A stretch of DNA of 64,000 nucleotides from Shewanella marinintestina (GCF_023283845.1 NZ_JAKILC010000004.1:1-64000); one strand, 5' to 3'. Shown: positions 7,228 to 17,359, counted from the first letter of the stretch. Translations and numbers: made by a program. The notes: generated by a model from the letters alone, not told the origin.

Positions 7228-8544
7228 ATGAAAAAAACCATAATCGCCAGTCTACTCTTGGGCCTTTTAACGGTACCTGTAACGACTGTAACCGCTGCTG
7301 AGTCAACTCTCAGTGGTGCAATGAGCCAAACAGGGCTTGCTGCGACAACAAATAGTCTTGACCAATTTAGTCACTGGCTACCGCAAGTGATGCAACGTTT
7401 TAATAGTCTGCCAGAAGTGCAAGCGCAAGCAGCGCGCCGTCAGCAAGCTTTATTGAGCGTAGAGGCCGCCGACAAAGCGGTGTATAACCCAGAGTTAGGA
7501 TTAGGCTACCAAAATGCGAGTGAGGATACTTACAGCTTGGATATTAGTCAGACAATAGACTGGGGGGATAAGCGTGGAGTAGCGACACGTATTGCCCAGT
7601 TAGAAAGTGAAATCCTTTTATCTAGCATTACGCTTGAACGTAACCAAATGTTAGCCGAAAGGCTGCAAGCCTTGACCAATCAAAGTCAGGCACGTAAAGC
7701 ATTAGAGTTTCAAAAGCAGCAATTTAACTTAGCTAAAGGCCAGCTTGATATCGCCCGTCAACGTACAGAGGTGGGTGATTTGTCGAGCGTTGAATTGCAA
7801 CTTATGCAGCTTGATGTTGCTAGTAATGCAGCCGATTACGCATTAGCTGAGCAAGCCTCTATTGCGGCGGACGGCCAAGTATTAGCTTTGTTTGGTGAGT
7901 TTGAGTTGCCGTTTGCAGACTTTGTTAATGCCTTAACGGTGCAAGCGGCGCATTTAAACATCTCGCCTGAATTACCTGCACTTAAAAGTGCTTATCAGCA
8001 AGTATTAGTTGCTAAGGTGGTGGCTGAACAAGCCAAGGCTGATGGCAGCGCCGATCCGAGTATTAGCTTAAGTGCTGAACGAGAAGGTGACGAAAACAAG
8101 TTTGGCGTCGGTGTATCTATTCCGCTGCAGATCCGCAATAACTACAGCGAAGCGATTGCTGTTGCGAGCCAGGGGGTAGCCATAGCTGAGCAAACTTATT
8201 TAGCCCAAGAGCGCGTACTACTGCAGCAGCAAAAGCAGTTTTTATTAAGCCTTCCAAGGCTCACTCAGCGCTATCAAGATTGGAGCGAGTTGGTGCTGAC
8301 CTCTGGCACCCAAGCCGCGCAGTCTTTGTCTCAACAATGGCAAGCGGGTGATATCAATACCAGTGACTACTTGCAAAGCCAAAGACAGATGAGTGGCAGC
8401 TATTTAGCTGGACTAGCGCTCGAGTCTGCTCTTTACGAGAGCTGGCTTAGCTGGATGGGGACAAGTGGACAATTGGAAGGCTACCTCAATAGCCAGTTAT
8501 CAACTCAGGGTGCCAATGCGGCAGCACCTGAACAAGCTCAGTAA
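7228..8544 (+). CDS. TolC-family outer-membrane component of metal efflux (CzcC-like)
   Basis: A 438-residue outer-membrane factor. A signal peptide covers about residues 1-24 (MKKTIIASLLLG through AAES), followed by the long alpha-helical, Gln/Ala-rich repeats typical of TolC proteins and paired segments such as YNPELGLGYQ and DPSISLSAERE that correspond to barrel strands. I start at ATG 7228, six bases after an AGGA site; a GTG nine codons earlier lacks one. It heads a tight operon: its stop is 11 bp before the adaptor start. Together with the two following genes it would form a tripartite envelope-spanning pump. Confidence 0.88.
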   Translation: MKKTIIASLLLGLLTVPVTTVTAAESTLSGAMSQTGLAATTNSLDQFSHWLPQVMQRFNSLPEVQAQAARRQQALLSVEAADKAVYNPELGLGYQNASEDTYSLDISQTIDWGDKRGVATRIAQLESEILLSSITLERNQMLAERLQALTNQSQARKALEFQKQQFNLAKGQLDIARQRTEVGDLSSVELQLMQLDVASNAADYALAEQASIAADGQVLALFGEFELPFADFVNALTVQAAHLNISPELPALKSAYQQVLVAKVVAEQAKADGSADPSISLSAEREGDENKFGVGVSIPLQIRNNYSEAIAVASQGVAIAEQTYLAQERVLLQQQKQFLLSLPRLTQRYQDWSELVLTSGTQAAQSLSQQWQAGDINTSDYLQSQRQMSGSYLAGLALESALYESWLSWMGTSGQLEGYLNSQLSTQGANAAAPEQAQ

Positions 8545-8555
8545 AGGCTTTGATT

Positions 8556-9809
8556 ATGAAAACGAACAATAAAACAGTGGTACCAACAATGATGCTGACT
8601 AATAGCACGGCAAAATCTAGCGCATTCGGACTTAACGCCATTACCCGCGCAATGAGCTTTGGTTTATTGATGAGCCTGACAACTGCATTGGTCATCCCGA
8701 CTCTGGCAACTGCTGGAGATGGTCATGATCACAGTGCTGAAGAAGCTGTGTTAATTAAAGATGATGGTCACGGTCATAACGCTGAGGAAGCAGCTGCAGA
8801 AGAAGACGTTCACGGTATTGAGTTAACGGCTGAGCAATTAGCGTTGGCAAAGATTGAAGTGGCGCAACTTAGTGAGCAAAGCTTTAGTTTAGAAGCCGTT
8901 GCAACGGCAACCTTAGTCGTTGATCGCGACAGAACTGTGACCATTGCACCGCAGGTGGATGTACGCGTACTTAAGCGCAGTGTAGTACCGGGGCAAGAAG
9001 TGAATAAGGGCGATGTGTTACTGACATTGGGCGGTGTTGCCGTTGCACAGGCACAAGCTGACTATATTAATGCCGCTGCTGAATGGAGCAGAGTTAAACG
9101 CATGAGCGCTAGCGCTGTCAGTGCGAGCCGCCGCTTACAAGCGCAAGTGGATGCAGAACTTAAGCGTGCCACGCTAGAAGCGATGAAGATGACGTCTGCT
9201 CAAATTACCGCGCTTGCTGATGCACCTGAAACCATAGGTAGCTATCAGCTAATCGCGCCAATCAGTGGTCGTGTGCAAAAAGACATCGCTATGTTAGGGC
9301 AAATTGTGCCTGCAGGCACAGCCTTGATGCAGTTAACTGATGAGTCTCACTTATGGGTTGAAGCTGAGTTAACGCCTGTACAGGCTGAAAAAGTCAGCAT
9401 CGGCAGCAAGACTGTGGTTAAGGTCGGCGATAAGAGCCTAGAGGGTACCATTATTGGCCGTTCTCATGAGCTTGATAGTGTCACCCGTACTGAGCAGATC
9501 TTAGTGGCATTTGAAAACGCAGGTCATGTATTGCATGCCGGTCAATTTGCGGAGTTATACCTACCTGATGCGTCAGAAGGCGGAGTTATTTTGCCGGATT
9601 CGGCATTAACTCGCAGCAGCGATGGTCATTGGCAGGTATTTATTCAAGGCGCAGAAGGCTTTGAAGGGGTTGAGATTGAAGTGGTTGAGCGTCAGCGCGG
9701 TATGAACTTAGTGCGCGGTTTAGCTAAAGATGCGCAGGTGGTGATCTCTGGAGCGTTCTTCCTGGCATCAGAGCAAGCCAAATCTGGCTTCGATATCCAC
9801 AACCACTAA
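8556..9809 (+). CDS. Periplasmic adaptor of HME-RND efflux (CzcB/CusB-like)
   Basis: A 417-residue membrane-fusion protein. After an N-terminal membrane-spanning or signal segment (about residues 27-49) comes a His/Glu-rich stretch, GDGHDHSAEEA and DDGHGHNAEEA, likely a metal-binding entry region. Then follow the barrel-sandwich (VDVRVLKRSVVPGQEV, KGDVLLTLGG), a helical hairpin, and the beta-barrel with the lipoyl half APISGRVQKDIAMLG. The start is ATG 8556, with an AAAGG site overlapping the stop of the previous gene. It bridges the TolC-type protein and the RND pump, and its gene is 12 bp ahead of the pump gene. Confidence 0.9.
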   Translation: MKTNNKTVVPTMMLTNSTAKSSAFGLNAITRAMSFGLLMSLTTALVIPTLATAGDGHDHSAEEAVLIKDDGHGHNAEEAAAEEDVHGIELTAEQLALAKIEVAQLSEQSFSLEAVATATLVVDRDRTVTIAPQVDVRVLKRSVVPGQEVNKGDVLLTLGGVAVAQAQADYINAAAEWSRVKRMSASAVSASRRLQAQVDAELKRATLEAMKMTSAQITALADAPETIGSYQLIAPISGRVQKDIAMLGQIVPAGTALMQLTDESHLWVEAELTPVQAEKVSIGSKTVVKVGDKSLEGTIIGRSHELDSVTRTEQILVAFENAGHVLHAGQFAELYLPDASEGGVILPDSALTRSSDGHWQVFIQGAEGFEGVEIEVVERQRGMNLVRGLAKDAQVVISGAFFLASEQAKSGFDIHNH

Positions 9810-9821
9810 GAGGCGACAGCT

Positions 9822-12800
9822 ATGTTACAAAAACTGATAGACGTTGCCATACGCAATCGTCTGATGGTGGTGCTTGCGCTGCTGGCCTTAGTTGTTGCCA
9901 GTATCGCCATGTTACCAAAATTGAATTTAGATGCTTTTCCTGATGTGACCAACGTACAAGTTACCGTTAACACAGCGGCTGAGGGCTTGGCGGCTGAAGA
10001 AGTAGAAAAGCTGATTAGTTATCCGGTCGAATCGGCCATGTACGCTTTACCTGCGGTAACTGAAGTACGTTCACTTTCACGTACTGGTTTGTCGATTGTG
10101 ACGGTCGTATTTGCCGAAGGCACGGACATTTATTTCGCGCGTCAGCAGGTGTTTGAGCAGTTACAAGCGGCTCGTGAAATGATCCCTGATGGTGTTGGGG
10201 TACCTGAAATTGGTCCTAACACTTCTGGTCTTGGGCAAATCTATCAATACATCTTACGTGCGACTCCTGAATCGGGTGTAGATGCGTCAGAGCTACGTAG
10301 TATTAACGACTACATGGTTAAGTTACTGATGATGCCTGTTGGCGGTGTCACCGAAGTGCTGTCATTTGGTGGCGAAGTTCGTCAATACCAAGTGCAAATT
10401 GAGCCTAATAAACTGATGAGTTACGGCTTATCAATGGCGCAAGTGACTAGCGCATTAGAGAGCAATAACCGTAATGCTGGCGGTTGGTTTATGGACCAAG
10501 GGCAAGAGCAATTAGTGGTGCGCGGCTATGGCATGTTGCCTTCTGGTGATGCGGGTCTTAAAGCGATTGCACAAATCCCGTTAACGGAAGTCGCGGGTAC
10601 TCCAGTGCGTATTGGCGATATTGCTAAAGTCGATTACGGCAGTGAGATCCGCGTGGGCGCGGTGACCATGACTCGCCGTGACGAGGCGGGTAATTCGCAA
10701 GATCTTGGCGAAGTGGTTGCCGGTGTTGTACTTAAACGTATGGGCGCTAATACCAAGGAAACTATCGACGACATTAGTGCGCGCACTGCCATGATTGAGC
10801 AAGCACTACCAGACGGTGTGTCGTTTGAAGTGTTCTACGACCAATCAGACTTAGTTAACCAAGCGGTAAGCACGGTACGTGACGCGCTATTAATGGCGTT
10901 CGTGTTTATTGTGGTGATTTTAGCGCTGTTCCTCGTCAACATTCGCGCGACCTTGTTAGTGCTGCTATCTATTCCAGTTTCAATCGGTCTAGCATTGCTA
11001 GTCATGTCTTACTTCGGAATGTCGGCTAACTTGATGTCGCTTGGTGGCTTAGCTGTAGCGATTGGTATGCTCGTTGATGGCTCGGTGGTGATGGTAGAAA
11101 ATATCTTTAAACACCTCACGCAGTCGAGTAAAAACAAAGAGTCAGACGTTGGTTCAAGCAGCATGATCAATCAAGTGATGCTGGCCGCCAAAGAAGTGTG
11201 TAGCCCAATCTTCTTTGCGACCGCGATTATTATCGTGGTGTTTGCGCCCTTGTTTGCCCTTGAAGGCGTAGAAGGTAAATTATTCCAGCCAATGGCTGTG
11301 AGTATTATCTTAGCGATGCTATCGGCACTATTAGTGGCGTTAATTGCTGTACCTGCGTTGGCGGTTTATCTGTTTAAGCGCGGCGTTGTATTACGTAAAA
11401 GCCCAGTGCTTAAACCGATTGAAGCGCTATATCGTAAATTGCTGAGCACGACGATGGCACATCCAAAGGTACTATTGAGTGCTTCTGTGGTGATGTTCGC
11501 CTTGAGTATGTTATTGCTCCCAAGACTGGGTACTGAGTTTGTGCCTGAGCTTGAAGAGGGCACGATTAACTTACGCGTCACGCTAGCTCCAACGGCAAGT
11601 TTAGGGACATCTCTTGATGTCGCGCCAAAGCTTGAGGCGTTAATACTTGAGTTCCCAGAAGTTAACTACGCACTCAGCCGTATTGGCGCTGCAGAGTTAG
11701 GTGGTGACCCAGAGCCGGTGAATAACATCGAGATCTACATCGGTCTTAAGCCAGTTGAAGAGTGGGTTAGCGCGAGCAATCGTTTTGAGCTACAGCGTAA
11801 AATGGAAGAGAAACTCAATGTCTATCCGGGCTTGTTGTTCACCTTCTCTCAGCCAATTGCCACTCGCGTTGACGAACTACTATCGGGTGTTAAAGCGCAG
11901 CTAGCGATTAAGATCTTTGGTCCAGATCTAGATGTGCTGTCTGAGCGTGGCCAAGTATTAACAGATCTCGTGGCGCAAATTCCTGGTGCGGTGGATGTAT
12001 CGCTTGAGCAGGTGAGCGGCGAAGCACAGTTAGTCGTACGCCCTAAACGAGATCAACTGGCGCGCTATGGTATTAGCGTTGATGAAGTGATGGCCTTGGT
12101 TAGTCAAGGTATTGGTGGCGGCAGCGCAGGCCAAGTGATTGATGGTAATGCGCGTTACGATATTTATGTACGTCTAGCTAAGCAATACCGCAGTTCACCT
12201 GATGCGTTGGAAAACTTGTTACTGACAGGTGTCAGCGGAGCAACGGTACGTCTTGGTGAAGTAGCTGATGTGGTGATTGAAATGGCGCCGCCTAACATTC
12301 GTCGCGATGATGTGCAGCGTCGTGTGGTGGTGCAAGCTAATGTTGCTGACCGCGACATGGGTTCAGTGGTAAATGATATTTACGCGATTGTGCCAAAGGC
12401 TGACTTACCACCGGGATACACCGTAGTGGTAGGTGGTCAATATGAGAACCAACAGCGTGCACAGCAAAAGCTAATGTTGGTGGTACCTATCTCTATCGTG
12501 TTGATTGCCTTGTTACTGTTCTTCTCATTCGGCTCGGTAAAGCAGGTGGGGCTGATTATGGCTAACGTACCATTGGCATTAATTGGTGGTGTTGTGGCCT
12601 TGTACGCCAGCGGCACTTATTTGTCGGTACCAAGTTCGATTGGCTTTATCACCCTATTTGGCGTGGCAGTGCTCAATGGTGTGGTGCTGGTGGATTCGAT
12701 AAATCAAAGACGCGTCAGCGTGACTGAAGAAACAGATGCTTCGCTTTATGACGCAGTTTATGAGGGCACGGTAGGGCGTTTACGTCCAGTACTGATGACG

Positions 12801-12974
12801 GCGTTAACCTCAGCACTAGGTTTGATCCCGATTCTACTGTCTTCGGGCGTAGGCAGTGAGATCCAGCAGCCTCTTGCTGTGGTGATCATTGGCGGTTTAT
12901 TTAGCTCAACCGCACTGACGCTATTAGTGTTACCGACACTTTACCGCTGGATTTACCAAGGCGGTAAGTCTTAA
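9822..12974 (+). CDS. Heavy-metal efflux RND transporter (CzcA/CusA family)
   Basis: A 1050-residue inner-membrane proton-driven pump, the normal length for the HME-RND family. TM1 is near residues 13-30, two large periplasmic loops follow TM1 and TM7, and TM4 carries AIGMLVDGSVVMVEN with Asp419, the proton-relay residue. Late motifs GIGGGSAGQVIDG and LFGVAVLNGVVLVDS are standard for the family. The TM4 motif (VDGS rather than the VDAA of CusA) leans toward the divalent-cation branch (Zn, Co, Cd, Ni) over Cu/Ag, but this is only indicative. It ends the operon with the TolC-type and adaptor genes. A 7-bp GC-rich hairpin (12985-13001) lies just after the stop. Confidence 0.93.
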   Translation: MLQKLIDVAIRNRLMVVLALLALVVASIAMLPKLNLDAFPDVTNVQVTVNTAAEGLAAEEVEKLISYPVESAMYALPAVTEVRSLSRTGLSIVTVVFAEGTDIYFARQQVFEQLQAAREMIPDGVGVPEIGPNTSGLGQIYQYILRATPESGVDASELRSINDYMVKLLMMPVGGVTEVLSFGGEVRQYQVQIEPNKLMSYGLSMAQVTSALESNNRNAGGWFMDQGQEQLVVRGYGMLPSGDAGLKAIAQIPLTEVAGTPVRIGDIAKVDYGSEIRVGAVTMTRRDEAGNSQDLGEVVAGVVLKRMGANTKETIDDISARTAMIEQALPDGVSFEVFYDQSDLVNQAVSTVRDALLMAFVFIVVILALFLVNIRATLLVLLSIPVSIGLALLVMSYFGMSANLMSLGGLAVAIGMLVDGSVVMVENIFKHLTQSSKNKESDVGSSSMINQVMLAAKEVCSPIFFATAIIIVVFAPLFALEGVEGKLFQPMAVSIILAMLSALLVALIAVPALAVYLFKRGVVLRKSPVLKPIEALYRKLLSTTMAHPKVLLSASVVMFALSMLLLPRLGTEFVPELEEGTINLRVTLAPTASLGTSLDVAPKLEALILEFPEVNYALSRIGAAELGGDPEPVNNIEIYIGLKPVEEWVSASNRFELQRKMEEKLNVYPGLLFTFSQPIATRVDELLSGVKAQLAIKIFGPDLDVLSERGQVLTDLVAQIPGAVDVSLEQVSGEAQLVVRPKRDQLARYGISVDEVMALVSQGIGGGSAGQVIDGNARYDIYVRLAKQYRSSPDALENLLLTGVSGATVRLGEVADVVIEMAPPNIRRDDVQRRVVVQANVADRDMGSVVNDIYAIVPKADLPPGYTVVVGGQYENQQRAQQKLMLVVPISIVLIALLLFFSFGSVKQVGLIMANVPLALIGGVVALYASGTYLSVPSSIGFITLFGVAVLNGVVLVDSINQRRVSVTEETDASLYDAVYEGTVGRLRPVLMTALTSALGLIPILLSSGVGSEIQQPLAVVIIGGLFSSTALTLLVLPTLYRWIYQGGKS

Positions 12975-13379
12975 CAGGGGACTCGGCGCCCTTAGGGCGC
13001 CAAATATTGATTTTTAACGATTATATTTCCATTAGGGACAATGGAAAGGACTTGAGTAAGGCGTCGATGCATTCGTCTGCCCTCGGCGTTACCTCTGGTT
13101 TTTTTGCTACGGTTTTCTTGCCAAAGTGCAGTGTGTTATTGATTAAAGTGAGTGACCATTAGTGGTACTTGCGGTTATGCCTAACCTGTTTGATTAATCA
13201 CACTGATGTGGCGAGTATATTTAGTACGCGGAGCAGGCTTGCTCCGCTTTTTTGTCAGTGCTTGGGCGGAAACACAGCACACTGGGCTTAGTGAGCTAGC
13301 TATTTGTGCGACTCTAACTACACTAAAGAAACGACAAAGGATTGTTGTTTAATGCTGCGATCGATACAGGGAGGTCAAT
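12975..13379. other. 405-bp intergenic stretch after the efflux operon
   Basis: No convincing gene. It holds a GGCGCCC/GGGCGCC hairpin at 12985-13001 without a proper T tract, a 31-codon open frame at 13067 with no ribosome site and no recognisable product, and a clear terminator at 13228-13253. The strong terminator lies about 250 bp after the pump stop, so the transcript could carry a long untranslated tail or a small RNA; I cannot tell which. The last bases hold the GGGAGGTC ribosome site of the next gene. Confidence 0.5.
13228..13253 (+). terminator. Rho-independent terminator
   Basis: The perfect 7-bp GC-rich stem GCGGAGC / GCTCCGC encloses a 6-nt loop and is followed by six T. It is rightward and would end transcription coming from the efflux operon before the peroxidase gene. 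Confidence 0.88.
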
Positions 13380-14414
13380 ATGTTATTTAAATTACGCTGG
13401 TTACTAGCGGCTCTTTTCGTTACTTGCTTTAGCTTATACCTTTATTTCAGCGTAATAGATGCACCAGTAGCTGCATTGAAAATCGATGAGCAAAACCTTG
13501 TTGTCAGCATCAGCTCCCCTAAAGTCCAATCTCTTTCTGTTTCCCCAATCCCAATTACAAGTTTTTCAAGCCAAGATAAACCTTTAATTAAGCTGGGAAT
13601 GCAGCTATTTTTCGATCCTCGGCTTTCTTCAAACGGTAAGGTGAGTTGTGAGTCATGCCATCACTTGAATGATAACGGTGCTGAGCTAATTGCTGTGTCT
13701 ACAGGGGTCAATGGTACAGGTGAACGTAATTCTCCTACTGTATTTAATGTTGCTTTTAACACGCGTTTCTTTTGGGACGGTAGAGCGAATAGTTTGCAGG
13801 AACAAATTGATGGCCCTATTCATAATCCGCTAGAAATGGACAGTAGCTGGCATGAGGTCATTCAGCAGCTAACGACAGACCCTTATTATAAGCAAGCTTT
13901 TGATGAGCTTTATGATGAGGCTATTACCGAAGAGACGATTAAGCATGCTCTAGTCAGCTTTATGTTACAGCTAAATACACCAGGAGCCCCCTTTGACCGA
14001 TATTTAATGGGAGACGAACAGGCCATATCAACTGCAGCAGTAAATGGTTGGCATAAGTTTCGTTCATTAGGTTGTATCTATTGCCATCAAGGTCAAAACC
14101 TCGGTGGCAATCTATTTCAAAAATTTGGCAATGTACAAGCGTTAACAGAGCAAGGTAGTGATCTTGGCCGATTTACGATTACAGGTAATCGTAGCGATAA
14201 ACATGTTTTTAGGGTACCTAGTTTAAGAAATGTAGCGACTACACCACCGTATTTTCATGATGGACGAGCGGCCAGTCTAGAAGAAGCTGTAGTGGTGATG
14301 GCAAGGACACAATTGGGTAAAGAGCTTGAGCCAGCAACACTTGTTGAATTGGTCGCTTTTCTTGATTCACTTTCAGCTCCTACACCTGCTGTACTGGAGG
14401 AGCTTGAACAGTGA
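13380..14414 (+). CDS. Di-haem cytochrome c peroxidase-family protein
   Basis: A 344-residue member of the bacterial di-haem peroxidase (CcpA/MauG) family. An N-terminal hydrophobic segment (residues 6-24) exports or anchors it to the periplasmic side. Two c-type haem sites are visible: CESCH at 90-94 and CIYCH at 232-236. The blocks LFFDPRLSSNGKVSCESCH, FWDGRANSLQEQ and PSLRNVATTPPYFHDGRA are family signatures. Classical members reduce hydrogen peroxide with electrons from small cytochromes; MauG-like members oxidise protein residues. The gene has a GGGAGGT ribosome site and overlaps the next gene, a hybrid sensor kinase, by four bases, which implies coupled translation and a shared signalling role. 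Confidence 0.9.
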   Translation: MLFKLRWLLAALFVTCFSLYLYFSVIDAPVAALKIDEQNLVVSISSPKVQSLSVSPIPITSFSSQDKPLIKLGMQLFFDPRLSSNGKVSCESCHHLNDNGAELIAVSTGVNGTGERNSPTVFNVAFNTRFFWDGRANSLQEQIDGPIHNPLEMDSSWHEVIQQLTTDPYYKQAFDELYDEAITEETIKHALVSFMLQLNTPGAPFDRYLMGDEQAISTAAVNGWHKFRSLGCIYCHQGQNLGGNLFQKFGNVQALTEQGSDLGRFTITGNRSDKHVFRVPSLRNVATTPPYFHDGRAASLEEAVVVMARTQLGKELEPATLVELVAFLDSLSAPTPAVLEELEQ

Positions 14415-17224
14415 AAACGCTAATCTATAAAACGATAAGTTATAAGGCAAAAAGTTACGCTTTAGTTGTGGTTTGTATTACGGCATTGATGGTGTTGTTG
14501 ATGCTGTTGGTCAAAATTAGTTTGGTACAAAAGTATCAATATGCTTTTACCGACTTAAGTCATCAGGTGTTATCGATTAGGGATGAAGTTTTTAAAATAA
14601 AAATCAGTGATAGCTACAGTTATGACGATATTTCGCAATCATTAGTGGAGGTCGAGCGCCAAGTACAAGCCTTGCAGGCAAGTTTGCAGAACGATAGGTC
14701 TGCATTATCGCTAGCATCGTTAATTGTCGATAGTGAAATGCGAAATCATGCAGATGAGATTTCAACCATAGTCGTTGAGTTAGTTGCCAATTTAGAAACA
14801 CTGCTGCGATTAAAAATTTCACAGCAATACTCCCTGCACACTGAAGAGTTATTACAGCAAGAGTTACTGACAAACTTTATTGATGCTGAAAGTCGAATGC
14901 ATATATTTGCACTAGTAGCAGGTCACCCCTTACAGGTAGCGACAACAAACTCTCTTTTTAACACAAATCAATACCAAAGTTTAGCTATACATAGCAGGCT
15001 TGGGACTGAGCTAGATGAACAAATTCGATTTAAAAGTCAGCAAGTATTTCATAGCAGTGTGAGCGAAGGAATGGCGCAGCAAGCCATGTTTTGGCTGAGT
15101 CAGGTTGATGATAGTAAGGTTTATCTGTTACTCAATATTCTAGTTTTAATTGGTATTTACAGTGTTAACTATCGGGTGCAGCAAGCAGAGCAATATCGTA
15201 AAGAAGCCAAAATACTCGCAAGCCTTTATGAGGTTGAAGCCGAGAAAGCTCAATTATCCTTAGTTGCCGAGCATGCTCAGGATGCGATTATTATTACCGA
15301 CGATAGCGGGCATGTAACTTGGGTTAATAAGGGGTTTGTTACTTTATCGGGGTATCAAGCTGACGAGATAAAAGGCAAAAAACCCGGACAACTACTGCAA
15401 GGAGAAAACACCTGCTGTGATGAGGTCGATAAAATACGTAAAGGGGTGACTGCACAGCAACCAGTAACAGCTGAACTGATTAATTACCATAAAGATGGCA
15501 GTGAATATTGGATTGATATTGCCATCAACCCGATCATTGATGTTAATGGCGAGCTGACTAATTTTATCGCAGTAGAAAGGGACTCCACTGCGCGTAAGAA
15601 AATGGAAACTGAACTGGCGCAAGCCGTGGTTAAGGCCGATGTTTCCAATAAAGCCAAGTCGACATTTTTGGCAACCATGAGCCATGAATTAAGAACGCCG
15701 CTCAATGGTATTTTAGGCATGGCGCAGATCATCGAACCCAACTTGGAAAACCCTGAGCATAGGCAACAAATTCAAATACTATTGGAGTCTGGTAACCATC
15801 TCACCTCTTTACTGAATGATATTTTAGATTTCTCAAAAGTCGAAGAAGGAAAGTTATCTTTAGAGCATGAGTTATTTGAATTTAAAACGGTGATCGAGCC
15901 GATAATTAATACCTATCAGCCTATTTGTAATGAGAAAAATATTGGTTTCATCGTAGAGAACTTGATTGAAGAACAGCAGGCTTTTAAGGGAGATAAAGCA
16001 AGAGTCAGGCAGATTATTTATAACTTACTGAGTAACGCTGTAAAGTTTACCGAATCGGGACAAGTGACGCTTAAGTTTAAACAATCAATAGGTTTGTCTG
16101 GGCAGTCTGGCATCGCTATGACGGTTGAGGACTCTGGCATAGGTATAAGAAAAGAGCGGGTTGACTCGATTTTTGAGCCATTTGTTCAAGCCGAATCATC
16201 AACGACTCGACAATATGGCGGGACAGGACTAGGGCTGTCTATTGTTAAGCAGCTCGTGGAGCTGATGGATGGCAACATCACTATTTCAAGTCAAGTTGGC
16301 ACAGGCACTCAGTTTGAGGTTTTTCTTGCATTAGAACGAGGCCAAGCAGAGTCTAAAGAAGCTGAAGTCGGGATGCTACAAACCGAGGCGCAGCCTGAGA
16401 ATATCCATATCTTGATAGCTGAAGATAATAAGGTGAATGCGTTAGTTGCCAAGACTTTTTGTCAGCGCTTAGGTCATAGTGTTGAAATCGCCTTTAATGG
16501 TCTTGAGGCTGTTCGTGCGTTACAGCATGAGCATTATGACTTAGTCATAATGGATAACCATATGCCTGAAATGGACGGAATAGAGGCAACGGAATACATT
16601 AGGAAGACTTTAGGTTTGTCTGTGCCAATTTTTGCTTGTACAGCGGATGTGTTTAAAGAAGCACATGACAATATGATAAAAGCAGGGGCTAACCATGTAC
16701 TTACCAAGCCTTTGCAAGAGCAGAGTTTTAGAGATGCATTGAGTCAATACTGTCATTTAATTTGCCAAGCTCAACCTGCTGAAAATCAGCATAAAGTTGT
16801 GTGTTTAGCGCGGCATCAAACTAAAGAGCTTAATACCACTGAGGCTGATATTAATTATCAGCAATTGCGAGAGTTGTTTAACAATGACTTGGCAGAGTTT
16901 ACGCGCAGTATTAGTGAGTTTAATGAATTTGCTGAGTTAACAATTACCCAGCTAATAACTGCTTATGATCAAGATGATGTCGCACAGATCTGCCATTTAG
17001 CTAAGCGAGTTGAGGATAAAGCGAGTGTACTTTTCTCGACTCGAATGCAGGTATTGGCAAAAGAAGTTGCGAGCCGTTTACTCAACACTGATTCAGTAAA
17101 GGCTGAGAAACCTGAATTAGAACGTTTGCAGCAGTTGATTAACTTATTAGAAGTGAACATCCATCAAAATCAAAGGTTTGTTCAAGGGTTAAATATTGAC
17201 TCAGCAGATGAACAAGCCAGCTAA
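14411..17224 (+). CDS. Hybrid sensor histidine kinase (PAS-HisKA-HATPase-REC)
   Basis: A 937-residue membrane kinase. Two membrane segments (about 16-38 and 237-257) frame a roughly 200-residue periplasmic sensor region rich in helices. Then come a PAS domain (about 283-400, ending AVERDSTARKKMETEL), a dimerisation domain with SHELRTPLNG and phospho-acceptor His425, an ATPase domain (NLLSNAVKFT, GTGLGLSIV), and a receiver domain with MDNHMPEMDG, phospho-acceptor Asp715. The last 120 residues resemble an Hpt domain, but the HxxKG core is replaced by HLAKRVED, so phosphotransfer there is doubtful. The start is GTG, sharing GTGA with the stop of the di-haem peroxidase. No cognate response regulator lies nearby. 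Confidence 0.92.
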   Translation: MKTLIYKTISYKAKSYALVVVCITALMVLLMLLVKISLVQKYQYAFTDLSHQVLSIRDEVFKIKISDSYSYDDISQSLVEVERQVQALQASLQNDRSALSLASLIVDSEMRNHADEISTIVVELVANLETLLRLKISQQYSLHTEELLQQELLTNFIDAESRMHIFALVAGHPLQVATTNSLFNTNQYQSLAIHSRLGTELDEQIRFKSQQVFHSSVSEGMAQQAMFWLSQVDDSKVYLLLNILVLIGIYSVNYRVQQAEQYRKEAKILASLYEVEAEKAQLSLVAEHAQDAIIITDDSGHVTWVNKGFVTLSGYQADEIKGKKPGQLLQGENTCCDEVDKIRKGVTAQQPVTAELINYHKDGSEYWIDIAINPIIDVNGELTNFIAVERDSTARKKMETELAQAVVKADVSNKAKSTFLATMSHELRTPLNGILGMAQIIEPNLENPEHRQQIQILLESGNHLTSLLNDILDFSKVEEGKLSLEHELFEFKTVIEPIINTYQPICNEKNIGFIVENLIEEQQAFKGDKARVRQIIYNLLSNAVKFTESGQVTLKFKQSIGLSGQSGIAMTVEDSGIGIRKERVDSIFEPFVQAESSTTRQYGGTGLGLSIVKQLVELMDGNITISSQVGTGTQFEVFLALERGQAESKEAEVGMLQTEAQPENIHILIAEDNKVNALVAKTFCQRLGHSVEIAFNGLEAVRALQHEHYDLVIMDNHMPEMDGIEATEYIRKTLGLSVPIFACTADVFKEAHDNMIKAGANHVLTKPLQEQSFRDALSQYCHLICQAQPAENQHKVVCLARHQTKELNTTEADINYQQLRELFNNDLAEFTRSISEFNEFAELTITQLITAYDQDDVAQICHLAKRVEDKASVLFSTRMQVLAKEVASRLLNTDSVKAEKPELERLQQLINLLEVNIHQNQRFVQGLNIDSADEQAS

Positions 17225-17359
17225 ACTTAATAAGATTAATCTATTGTGTCTAATCTTAAGTTGGTAGCTTAAGCTCAAATCCAATTGATTAAGACAATTT
17301 AAACTTAAGAGAGTAAAGCTGATGCAAGTCAGAACGAACTTGGTGGTTGAGGTCAATAA

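Noticed and set aside
13067..13162. 31-codon open frame in the gap after the efflux operon
   Set aside because: No ribosome site and no coding character; open frames of this length are common by chance.
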